DNA of 32,440 bases from Enhygromyxa salina (lineage in GTDB: Bacteria; Myxococcota_A; Polyangia; Nannocystales; Nannocystaceae), in NCBI RefSeq assembly GCF_002994615.1, contig NZ_PVNK01000260.1:1-32440 (forward strand), read 5' to 3'. Shown here in pieces: positions 22,541-31,167 of this stretch. How positions within the stretch are numbered: the stretch's first letter is position 1; each line of letters starts with the position of its first letter. The notes beneath the pieces are model-generated. The model searched no databases. It saw only the letters and a program-made list of their open reading frames with translations, and was not told the DNA's origin. Position numbers and translations under genes: made by a program.

Positions 22541-23320
22541 ATGCTCGCCATGTCCCGCACGACCCCGTGGTTCGCGAGCGTCGTCGCTTGCCTCTCGCTC
22601 GCCTGCGCGGTCGAACCAGGAGCCGCCGAGGAAGCCGCCGAGGAAGCCGCCGAGGAATCCTCCACCGAGAGCGGTGGTGGCCAAGGCGCGTGCGACGATG
22701 TCGACTCCCCGCATGTTCCGCCCCTCGCGGACCCCGACACCTGCGACAGCTACGTGATCCCGGACGGCCCTGTCTGGGGCCCAGGTGAGGTCGTGGTGGT
22801 GAATCAGACGGACGAAGCGATCTTCGTCTTGGATCAGAGCTCCGGCTGCCATCAGCCCGCGCGCCCGTTCTCCCTCGTCGGCGAGCACCAAGGCCGGACC
22901 CTCGAGCTCCCGCTCAGCGGCTGCGCCAGCGACTGGCCGGCCTGCCAGCTCTACATGGAACCGAGCGTGATCTGTCTCGGGTGCGACACCCTCTACCACC
23001 CGATCTACATCGAACCTGGGGGGCGCTGGCGCACGACCTGGGATCCCTGGGTCGCTATTGACCTCACTCTCCCGGCCGCGTGCAGCTCGTCGGGCGCGAG
23101 CGAAGCCTGCAGTGTGCCGATCGCACCGCCCCCGGGCGACTACCAGGCCCAGGCGGTCGCCGCCTACGCCTCCGAGTGCATGACGGTCGACTGCACCTGC
23201 GAGGTCGACGAGGAGGGCAGCTGCTCGCTCTTCGAGCTCCCCGACGTCGGCCCCAGCTTGACCGCTGACGCCGTGTGGACGGCCGGCTGCGGCCCCGTCG
23301 AGCTCGTGTTCGAGAATTGA
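22541..23320 (+). CDS. Predicted lipoprotein, unknown function
   Basis: A 259-residue exported protein. The signal peptide ends in the lipobox LSLAC at about residue 21, followed by an acidic tandem EEAAEEAAEESS (a repeated GCCGAGGAA unit). The remainder is Cys-rich with at least sixteen cysteines, including CLGCDT, CMTVDCTCEVDEEGSC and SGCASDWPACQLY, so several disulphides are expected in the periplasm or on the surface. Trp-rich phrases (GRWRTTWDPWVAID) and a closing GCGPVELVFE suggest a beta-sandwich. No family is recognised. The ATG at 22541 is chosen over an upstream TTG and a later ATG (22550) because it gives a normal signal peptide. It converges on the acylase gene; in the 207-base gap I see no gene I can support. 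Confidence 0.72.
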   Translation: MLAMSRTTPWFASVVACLSLACAVEPGAAEEAAEEAAEESSTESGGGQGACDDVDSPHVPPLADPDTCDSYVIPDGPVWGPGEVVVVNQTDEAIFVLDQSSGCHQPARPFSLVGEHQGRTLELPLSGCASDWPACQLYMEPSVICLGCDTLYHPIYIEPGGRWRTTWDPWVAIDLTLPAACSSSGASEACSVPIAPPPGDYQAQAVAAYASECMTVDCTCEVDEEGSCSLFELPDVGPSLTADAVWTAGCGPVELVFEN

Positions 23321-23527
23321 CCCTCGAACTCGTCGGCCACGAACCTCGACAGGCCGCCGGCTTGCTTGGCGCGCTCGCGGAGGTCACCCAAGTCTTCATC
23401 CTGGTAACACGGGAGTCCCAGACCTGCTGTTGGGCGCGCGGACGAACAAACCGCGACTACCGATGGGACGATCGTCGACCTCCACTCCTCGCGTGGCTCT
23501 CCTGCGCTGCGCTCCGGCGAGCCCCGG

Positions 23528-25981
23528 TTAGCCCTGGCCCTCGCCGCCCGCGACGTCGTACTCGATCAAATTCGGATCCGCGACGATGTCGGCCTCGTGC
23601 CAGAGCATCGGTCGCCACTGCTTTTGCGAGAACATCTCGGTCTGATCCCGATACCAGCCCGAGTCGGGCTCGGCCGACTGCGAGTAGCTCAGCAGCGCCC
23701 GCCCCTCGGGCCCCTCGTCGTTGAACTCCATGCACATGATGAAGCTGGTCCCGTAGTTGATCTGATAGCCGTCGGCGCTCAGGCTGGTCGGCTCCCACAG
23801 CTCTTCGGCGCGGGGGACCTCGGGCTCGAGGTCGCTGCGCAGCTGGCTGTAGATCATCAAGTTGGTGATGCCCTCAGCTCGCCCCCCGCCGTGGACCGGG
23901 ATGGTCTCGTCGCCCTTGCGGGTGAACTGGACCTCGCCGAGGCTCGCGTCGAGGGGGATGCCGGCCTCGTCGAGGCGCAGGACAGCCGCGGCGAGGGCGT
24001 CGAGGGCGCGGTCGCCATCGGCGAGGGTGTTGGGTGTGTCGAGCGGCGCCTCGATGTCGAAGCCGGTCGCGAACAGGGTCCCGGCGTCCTCGAACGCGAC
24101 GTCCTCGAAGTCGCCGACCCACTCGCGCCAGACGATCGCGCCGACGCTGTCGAGGTTGAGCTTGGTGTCCCAGGCCGCGAGCAGATCGCAGGCCTCGGCG
24201 ATGTCGACGAGCAGCCCGTCGAGCTCCCAGACACCGACGCCCGTGCAGCGATCGACGAGCTCGTCGCGGAGCAGCTCGGCCGTGTAGCCGCCGTTCGAGA
24301 GCGCCGCCTCGGTCAGCTCGTCGAGGTCGAGCTTGCCGTCGGCGCCCGCGAAGCCGCCGCCGCCCGCGATGTCGAGCAGGGTCTGGGCGTTCATGCGGGT
24401 CCGCATCGACCGGGCGTCGTCGGCGAAGCCGTGCAGCGGTGAGTAGCCGGTCAGCGGCGCGAGCGGGTTGCTGAGCCAGTAGCTGTCGTTGGCGTTGAAC
24501 ACGAAGTCGGTGCGCTCGAGCTGCGGCAGGTTGGCCGGGGCGATCAGCCCCGGGCTGCGCGCGCCGGGGTCGTCCCGCCACTCGTCGCGGCTGTCGCTGC
24601 CGTCGAGCAACCACACGTCCTGATCGGCGAGGGCCTTGGTGAAGCCCGACTCGCTGCGCGTGTACCAGGCGTCGATCGCCGCCTGCGAGAGGTTGGGCGT
24701 CGGGGTCGAGTCCATGTACCAGGCCCGACCGTCGGCCGAGGCCGCCATGGTGTTGACCCACGGGATGCCCGCGACGTCCATGTGGACCTGCTGAAACTCG
24801 TCGAGGCTGGTCGCCATGTTCATGCGCAGGAACTGCTCGACGAGCATGAAGTTGTCGATGTTGGCGTCGCGGTAGCTCAGCGCGAGGGCGTTGGTCCAGT
24901 AGAAGGGATCGAGGGCCAACATCGGGCCATGGTGGGTCCGCCACATCGTGCGGGTCTCGGAGCCGAGGGTCCCGTCGTCCTGCAGCACGTCGATCGTGAA
25001 CGGCTCGGACTCCATGTCGCGGACCTCGCCGTCGTAGTCGTACTTGGTCGACTCGCCGGGCGGAGAAGTGATCTCGTAGACCGTGAGCCGTTGGCCGTCG
25101 GACACGGTGTGGGTCCACGCGACCGAGTCGTTGAAGCCGATCAACACGCCCGGGACCCCGAGCAGCCCGACGCCGTAGACCTCGAACTCGTCGGGGATGC
25201 GCAGGTGGCTCTCCCACAGCTGCAGCTCGCCCTCCCACGGGAAGTGCGGGTTGCCCATGACCATGCCGCCGCCGCTGGCCGTGACGTCGCTGCCGAAGGC
25301 CCAGCCGTTGCTGCCGAGCTTGCCGCGGTGGGCGCTGATCGTCGAGTAGTGCGGGGCTGGATCGGGCGGCGCGTCGCCGGCCGGAGGCTGGGCCGAGCCG
25401 ATCGCGGAGATCAGCTGGCGGCCGCTCGCGAGCAAGCCGAGGTCGATGTAGTACGCGAGCAGATCGATGTGATCGATCTGGGTCGGGACCCAGTCCTGGC
25501 CGTCGCAGCTCCCACCGATCTTGCCGTCGGCGAGGGCCTGGTTGTAGCCGGCCGCGTAGCCCATGACCCCTTCTTTGACGAGCGGACTGAGCTGCGGAAA
25601 TTGTTCTTCGGCGAGGGCGTAGACGTGCAGGTGCAGGTACGCGAAGTCGCTGTAGAGATTGGCGTTGTCCTCACCGGGCCCAAACCACCGCGATCGCTCG
25701 CTGCGGACCTTGACCAGCTGATCCGCGAGGAGGCAGCCCTTGTCCTCGGTGAACGCGTAGGCCTGGCCGAACATCAAGCTGCCCCAGTCGTCGGCGGTGA
25801 CGTGGGCGACGCCGTGGCTGGTCCGGCGGATATTGGCGTTGTAGAGCGCGTCGCCGCTGCCGGTCTCGGCCGTGCCTGCGGTCTCGCCCGTGCCTGCGGT
25901 GTCCTCGGCGGGAGCGTTGTCACTACACGCCAGCGGTGCGAACAGCAGGGCGAGCGCGGGGGCGAGGCGGGCAGGCGTCAT
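23528..25981 (-). CDS. Penicillin/acyl-homoserine-lactone acylase family lipoprotein (Ntn hydrolase)
   Basis: An 817-residue exported amidohydrolase. A signal with lipobox APLAC (C17) is followed by a Thr/Gly/Glu linker. The alpha part (about 40-200) has the family phrases RTSHGVAHVTADDWGSLMFG and DKGCLLADQL. The linker ends at G-S224-N-G-W-A-F-G. S224 is the expected N-terminal nucleophile released by self-cleavage. It is followed by MVMGNPHFPW, VYGVGLLGVPGVLIGFND, VAWTHTVSDGQRL and the late NANDSYWLSNP. This is the order of penicillin G, aculeacin and AHL acylases such as PvdQ. It probably cleaves an acyl amide (lactone signal, lipopeptide or antibiotic) outside the cytoplasm; the substrate is not readable. 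The start at 25981 has GGAG 8 bases upstream; the frame stays open far upstream without coding character. It is divergent from the thioredoxin-like gene. Confidence 0.92.
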   Translation of the reverse strand: MTPARLAPALALLFAPLACSDNAPAEDTAGTGETAGTAETGSGDALYNANIRRTSHGVAHVTADDWGSLMFGQAYAFTEDKGCLLADQLVKVRSERSRWFGPGEDNANLYSDFAYLHLHVYALAEEQFPQLSPLVKEGVMGYAAGYNQALADGKIGGSCDGQDWVPTQIDHIDLLAYYIDLGLLASGRQLISAIGSAQPPAGDAPPDPAPHYSTISAHRGKLGSNGWAFGSDVTASGGGMVMGNPHFPWEGELQLWESHLRIPDEFEVYGVGLLGVPGVLIGFNDSVAWTHTVSDGQRLTVYEITSPPGESTKYDYDGEVRDMESEPFTIDVLQDDGTLGSETRTMWRTHHGPMLALDPFYWTNALALSYRDANIDNFMLVEQFLRMNMATSLDEFQQVHMDVAGIPWVNTMAASADGRAWYMDSTPTPNLSQAAIDAWYTRSESGFTKALADQDVWLLDGSDSRDEWRDDPGARSPGLIAPANLPQLERTDFVFNANDSYWLSNPLAPLTGYSPLHGFADDARSMRTRMNAQTLLDIAGGGGFAGADGKLDLDELTEAALSNGGYTAELLRDELVDRCTGVGVWELDGLLVDIAEACDLLAAWDTKLNLDSVGAIVWREWVGDFEDVAFEDAGTLFATGFDIEAPLDTPNTLADGDRALDALAAAVLRLDEAGIPLDASLGEVQFTRKGDETIPVHGGGRAEGITNLMIYSQLRSDLEPEVPRAEELWEPTSLSADGYQINYGTSFIMCMEFNDEGPEGRALLSYSQSAEPDSGWYRDQTEMFSQKQWRPMLWHEADIVADPNLIEYDVAGGEGQG

Positions 25982-26195
25982 GCGAAGCATCTCCGCACGG
26001 TAGGTGGGGCGGCCTGCGGGGGTCAAAAAGAAAGCACAGGCTGTGCGGAGAGCGCGTCCGCCCCAAACGGGCGGCGACAGCCGAGTTTTGGTCGGATCGG
26101 TGCCTGTATGCTGTTTTGAGCGGTCTGGTTCGAAGTCGCCGTGAGCTCGGAAAAAGTGAGAATGGCCTCGGGTGCTCACGTAAACTCGCCCTGCC

Positions 26196-26981
<786 letters not shown>

Positions 26982-27075
26982 GCGGCGCGAGTCGTCTCGC
27001 CTCTTCGCCCTCGACGCCGAGCGCGGCGCTGGCCCACAGATCGGGCCCGGCGGCAGGTCTTGACCGGCGCCGTCG

Positions 27076-28458
27076 TCATACGTAGTGCACGGCCCCGCCG
27101 CACCCCGGACAGCGAGCCTGCTCGGCTTGGAAGTGCAGCCAGTGGCCCGGCGCCCCACAGGGACACACGGCCGGGCCCGGCCGGGCGACCGACAGCTCAA
27201 TGCAAGCCCGCAAGGCCCGGCCGGCCCCCTCGGCGTCCTCGGCGAGGAATTTCCCGATCCTCTCCCCGCCGATGCGCAGGTACTCGTCCTGCCACCGGAT
27301 CGGTGCTCTGTGCAACCGGGCGTAGCCGCACCAGCGCTGGGTCTGATCGTCTCCGAGCCACTGGACCGAGGAGGTCGTGAGCGCGAGCCCGGCCTTGCCC
27401 TGGCCGAAGACCGTGGTCGGAAAGAAGGCGAGCACGCCGTCGCCAGGCAACAGACGCAAGAAGTGTTGCTGGGCGCGCTCGCGGACACCCTCGGTGATCC
27501 CGATGCATATGCGCGAGGTCCAGTGACCGACGAGCTGGGCGCGGACCTCAGCGAGGAGGTCGGCGTGGCGCACGAGCTGCTGAATCGGGTAGGCGTCGGG
27601 GTGGGCGCTGGCGAGGGCGTGAGCGTGGGTGAGGCTGAGTTCGAAGCCGCCGTCGAGCTCGTCTTGCTGCTCGGCGAGGGTCTGCCAGCATGCATCGGCC
27701 TCGGCCTCGAGCGCGCGCAGGTCTCTGGCTGTGGGCAGCGCGAGGCCGTTGTCGCGGGTCCTGCTCGCGAGGTTATCCCAGACCCGGTCGATCAGCCGAT
27801 CGCCAGCGCCAGCGAGCTCGATGCAGGCGGCCTGCCAGCGCTCCTCGCGGGCGGTCGCGCGTGAGGCCGCGAGCCAGCCCGCGAACATTCGGCCGACGAT
27901 GCGCAGCATGCTCAAGTCGAGGCCCGTCACCGCGGCGCCGATCTCGGCGAAGGTGTTCGCCTGATCGCGGCGTTCGAGGTAGCCAGCGAGGCTGTCGAGC
28001 ACCCCCGGGTTGATGTCGCCAGCTTCGATCAGCGCCTGCACGGCCACCTGGACCCCTAGGGTGGCCGGGGCGAGGGTCTGGGCGATGCTGGCTTCGTGGT
28101 GCTCGAAGCGACCGAGCTCCGTCAGCGCGCGGCGAAACTCGCCAGGCAGGCGTGTGTCCTCGCCGAGCTCAGTCAGACAGCGCATCGCAGCCGCGATCGC
28201 GTCGATGTAGCGAGCCGGGCGCCAGGCCTCGACCTTGACGGCGAGCTCCTCGTTGCCCGCGGTTGCAACCCCGAGAAGGAAGGGGCGTAGGTCGTCGCGG
28301 ACGTGGCGTTGGTAGCGGTTCCACAGCTGCCAGGCGGTTGTTGGGGGAGCTTGTCTGACGGGGCCTCGGGCGATCGCCAGGCCACACAGCGGGCACACGC
28401 GCCACCTGGGGTCGAGCGCCTCGTTACAGCCACGACACCTCGCGCTCATCGCTGTCAT
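27076..28458 (-). CDS. Double zinc-ribbon protein of unknown function
   Basis: A 460-residue cytosolic protein. The N-terminus is a zinc ribbon, C8-x2-C11...C22-x2-C25 (CRGC...CPLCG), and the C-terminus another, CPCG...CPGCG, in the last 30 residues. Between them lies a long helical region (about 40-320) and then a beta-rich segment, GVLAFFPTTVFGQGKAGLALTTSSVQWLG...WCGYARLHRAPIRWQ. That segment resembles a bacterial PH-like or YcxB-like domain. The two zinc ribbons suggest nucleic-acid or protein binding. No specific family is recognised. ATG 28458 is given; ATG 28449 is nearly as likely, because GGCGAG sits better for it. It converges on the thioredoxin lipoprotein with a 94-base gap. Confidence 0.75.
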   Translation of the reverse strand: MTAMSARCRGCNEALDPRWRVCPLCGLAIARGPVRQAPPTTAWQLWNRYQRHVRDDLRPFLLGVATAGNEELAVKVEAWRPARYIDAIAAAMRCLTELGEDTRLPGEFRRALTELGRFEHHEASIAQTLAPATLGVQVAVQALIEAGDINPGVLDSLAGYLERRDQANTFAEIGAAVTGLDLSMLRIVGRMFAGWLAASRATAREERWQAACIELAGAGDRLIDRVWDNLASRTRDNGLALPTARDLRALEAEADACWQTLAEQQDELDGGFELSLTHAHALASAHPDAYPIQQLVRHADLLAEVRAQLVGHWTSRICIGITEGVRERAQQHFLRLLPGDGVLAFFPTTVFGQGKAGLALTTSSVQWLGDDQTQRWCGYARLHRAPIRWQDEYLRIGGERIGKFLAEDAEGAGRALRACIELSVARPGPAVCPCGAPGHWLHFQAEQARCPGCGGAVHYV

Positions 28459-28600
28459 CTCGCCAATATAGCAGTTTGGGGAGGCTCGCAGGCCAGGGAT
28501 TTCTCCTCGCGGCCTCTACCCGGCAGAGTTCGACTCTTGGCGACTGGGGGCTCGAACGCCGCGGGTGTGACAACTCGCCTTCGACCAGCGTAGTGCTCCC

Positions 28601-29002
28601 GTGCGAGACACTCCACGACTCGTCGGCATCTACGAGGCCGAGGGGACCCTGCTCGGCGAGCTGCGCTACGTCGTCGGCAAGGCCCTGGGCAGGCGGCACT
28701 GCGCGCTGTGCGACATCACCCACGGCTCGGTCCGAAAGAAGCCAGAGTTCGTCGCCCTCGAACAGCGGCTGGGGTTGCCGATCTCGCTGCTGCATCTCGA
28801 CGAGCGCAGCCCCGAGCAGCGCAGCGCGAGCGAGGGGCGGACGCCCTGTGTTCTCATCGATGACGGCGTCCGCCTTCAGATCTTGCTTGGCGCCGACGAG
28901 CTCGAGACATGTGGCGGCAGCGTCGAGCGCTTCGAACAGTTGCTGACGGCCGCCCTGGCGCGTCAGCGCCCCGATGTCCGAACCGACGGCAGCCCCCCGT
29001 GA
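28601..29002 (+). CDS. Small conserved-looking hypothetical protein
   Basis: A 133-residue soluble protein starting with GTG. It begins LVGIYEAEGTLLGELRYVVGK and has a compact motif H-C-A-L-C-D-I-T-H-G, then KKPEFVALEQRLGLPISLLHLDER and PCVLIDDGVRLQILLGADEL. The pair of cysteines next to a histidine could bind a metal or act in redox chemistry. It could belong to a family of uncharacterised proteins; I cannot name it. It is divergent from the zinc-ribbon gene with 142 bases between them and lies upstream of the universal stress protein on the same strand with a 77-base gap. Confidence 0.65.
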   Translation: MRDTPRLVGIYEAEGTLLGELRYVVGKALGRRHCALCDITHGSVRKKPEFVALEQRLGLPISLLHLDERSPEQRSASEGRTPCVLIDDGVRLQILLGADELETCGGSVERFEQLLTAALARQRPDVRTDGSPP

Positions 29003-29079
29003 CCTCGTCCTCGGCCACCAACCCGCGCAAGTCGTGCGTCCCCGTCGCGTGGTCGCGCGCACGAGTTTAGGATGCCGCC

Positions 29080-29988
29080 ATGAACCGGGTCCTCGTCCCC
29101 TACGACTTCTCGCCCCACTCGCGCCGCGCCTGCGCCCTGGCCATGCAGGGCTTCCCCTTCGGCCTGGACGTCGAGATCGACATGCTCCACGTCGTCGACG
29201 AGGACCTCTACACGAACGTCCTGACCCAAAAGTACGTGCCCGAGGACGGCGCGATCGAGAGCTACCTCAGCGACGAGATCACCCGGATCCGGGCCGAGCT
29301 GGCGGTCGCCCACGGCGACTCGGAGCAGCCGACCTTGCTCGAGCCCAACAAGATCATCGTCCGCGGTCGGCCGCACGCGCGGATCGACGAGCACCTGTGC
29401 CAGCCCGAGGTCATCGGCGCGCTGCTCGGGGGTCAGGGCCACGGCGGGGCCACGGAGCGGCTGCTCGGGCGCACGGCCCAGCGGGTCATCCGTCACGCCG
29501 AGGTCCCGGTCATGGTCATCAAGCGGCCCCACTCGATGACCCCGCCCACCCGCATCCTGACCGCCGTCGACTGGAGCGAGAACAGCGCGCGCGCGCTGAT
29601 GTTGGCCGCGCGCCTCTACGAAGAGCAGGACGGCCTGCTCTCGGTCCTCCACGTGATCGACTCGCCCTACGTGCCCTACATGCGCGCCTTCGCCCACGAA
29701 CGAGACGCGAGCGAGAGCCTCGATCAGCTCCGCGACGAGCAGTTCGAGCGGCTGACGAGCTTCGTGGCCAAGAACCTCGGCGAGGCCGGGGCCGAGGCCG
29801 ACGCGGTGACCCAGGCGGTGGTGTTTGGCGATCCGGCGGTCACGATCGCGTCGCAGGCGACCACGCTGCTGGCCGAGCTGATCGTGGTCGGCACCCACGG
29901 CTCGTCCAACCTCTCGCGCTTTTTGCTCGGATCCACAGCCGAGAAGCTGGTCACCGCGGCGCGCAGCGACATCCTCGTGGTGCCCTGA
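29080..29988 (+). CDS. Tandem universal stress protein (two Usp domains)
   Basis: A 302-residue protein with two UspA-type domains. Domain 1 (about 1-148) begins RVLVPYDFSPHSRRACALAM and ends GATERLLGRTAQRVIRHAEVPVMV. Domain 2 (about 154-302) begins RILTAVDWSENSARALMLA and ends with the ATP-binding signature G-T-H-G-S-S-N-L-S-R-F-L-L-G-S-T and VTAARSDILVVP. Both halves keep a G-x2-G-x9-[ST]-like loop; in domain 1 it is less regular. Usp proteins act in survival of starvation, oxidative and respiratory stress. Its presence some 20 kb from the stressosome does not imply a direct link. The ATG is the first in frame and is supported by the immediate Usp strand. Confidence 0.92.
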   Translation: MNRVLVPYDFSPHSRRACALAMQGFPFGLDVEIDMLHVVDEDLYTNVLTQKYVPEDGAIESYLSDEITRIRAELAVAHGDSEQPTLLEPNKIIVRGRPHARIDEHLCQPEVIGALLGGQGHGGATERLLGRTAQRVIRHAEVPVMVIKRPHSMTPPTRILTAVDWSENSARALMLAARLYEEQDGLLSVLHVIDSPYVPYMRAFAHERDASESLDQLRDEQFERLTSFVAKNLGEAGAEADAVTQAVVFGDPAVTIASQATTLLAELIVVGTHGSSNLSRFLLGSTAEKLVTAARSDILVVP

Positions 29989-30016
29989 GCGCTTTTGTTG
30001 TACCGGTGTCAGGGCA

Positions 30017-30081
30017 GTCTCCCAGCCCCTGGAGCCCGAGCGAAGCGAGGGTGTCGGGGTGCAGCCCCGAGGTCGGGAGAC
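30017..30081 (+). promoter_or_regulatory. Structured leader before the CPBP protease gene
   Basis: GTCTCCC (30017-30023) pairs with GGGAGAC (30075-30081), enclosing an inner stem CGGGG/CCCCG (30055-30059 with 30065-30069). The closing arm ends 14 bases before the ATG at 30096, next to the ribosome site AGGAGA. Folding could therefore act as a terminator for the upstream Usp gene or influence initiation. No known riboswitch class is recognised. Confidence 0.4.
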
Positions 30082-30095
30082 GATGAGGAGAGCCG

Positions 30096-31055
30096 ATGAC
30101 CTGGCTACGCGAGCTGTTTTGGAACGAGGACGATCGGCGCGTGCGCGCGCTGTGGCGGCTGATCCTGCACACACTCGCGCTCGTCCTGGTCGCGATCACG
30201 CTCTCGATTGCGCTGGAGCTCGTCGGTCTCGGCGGCTCGCTCGGCGGCCTGTCGGCGGTGGGCGCGTCGATGGCCGCGGTGGTCGTCGGGCTCGCTACGT
30301 GGCTGTGCACGCAGGCCCTCGATCGCCGCGAGCTCGCGGAGCTCGGCCTCCGGCTCACGCCACGCTGGTGGCTGGATCTCGCGGTCGGCTTCGCGATCGG
30401 CGCGATCTTGATGAGCGCGATCTTCGTGGTCGAGCTGGGCGCGGGGTGGCTGACGATCGAGGGCCGCTACGTCGGCGCGGCCCCGGGACAGGCCTTCGCG
30501 CTCGCGCTCGTCGACCCGTGGCTGACCTTCGTGGCCGTGGCCTTCTACGAGGAGCTGCTCAGCCGCGGCTACCACCTGCGCAACCTCGCCGAGGGGCTCC
30601 ACTTTGCGCGGCTCGGCCCCAAGCTCGGGCCCAATTTGGCGCTGATCTTGGCCACCCTGATCGCGGCCAGCGTGTTCGGCCTGATGCACGCGGGCAACAA
30701 CAACGCCACGCTGATCTCGTCGATCAACGTCGGCCTGGCCGGCTGCATGCTCGCGCTCGGGCTGCTGTGGACCGGCGAGCTCGCCCTGCCGATCGGCCTC
30801 CACCTGAGCTGGAACTTCTTTCAGGGCAACGTGTTCGGCTTCCCGGTCAGCGGCAACCCGATGGAGGTGCGGGTGTTCGACGTCGTTCAAGGCGGCGATC
30901 CATCGATCACGGGCGGGGCGTTTGGCCCCGAGGCGGGGCTGATCGGACTCGCCGCGATGCTCGCGGGGGCCGGGCTGCTGGCGCTGTGGGTTCGGCTGAG
31001 CCGCGGTGAGCTGCGTCTGTGGCGGGAGCTCGCGCAGCCAAGCGGGCGGGGCTGA
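30096..31055 (+). CDS. CPBP-family intramembrane metalloprotease (Abi/Rce1-like)
   Basis: A 319-residue integral membrane protein with about eight hydrophobic segments. The three CPBP motifs are present: E152-E153-x3-R157 (EELLSRGY), F194-x3-H198 (FGLMHAGN) and H236-x3-N240 (HLSWN). They make up the glutamate/histidine zinc site of Rce1-type proteases. Bacterial members are linked to bacteriocin self-immunity, peptide maturation or membrane stress, but most are uncharacterised. The ATG has a good AGGAGA site 7 bases upstream. The C-terminal part extends past the usual catalytic core with one more membrane helix. It converges on the Lys/Ala-rich gene. Confidence 0.92.
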   Translation: MTWLRELFWNEDDRRVRALWRLILHTLALVLVAITLSIALELVGLGGSLGGLSAVGASMAAVVVGLATWLCTQALDRRELAELGLRLTPRWWLDLAVGFAIGAILMSAIFVVELGAGWLTIEGRYVGAAPGQAFALALVDPWLTFVAVAFYEELLSRGYHLRNLAEGLHFARLGPKLGPNLALILATLIAASVFGLMHAGNNNATLISSINVGLAGCMLALGLLWTGELALPIGLHLSWNFFQGNVFGFPVSGNPMEVRVFDVVQGGDPSITGGAFGPEAGLIGLAAMLAGAGLLALWVRLSRGELRLWRELAQPSGRG

Positions 31056-31167
31056 CCCGGACGCCGTCTGCGCATCACCCCGTCGGTGTTGATGCTCCAG
31101 CGCGCACCAGCAACTACGTCGCGGTGCTAGTGCGGCGATCACACTGGTCGCCGCTCCAGGTCTAGGT

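Noticed and set aside
23321..23420. Minus-strand stretch reading YQDEDLGDLRERAKQAGG and SRFVADEFEG
   Set aside because: It looks protein-like and has a fair codon bias, but it runs into the antisense of the preceding lipoprotein and I can match it to no family. It is at most a gene vestige.
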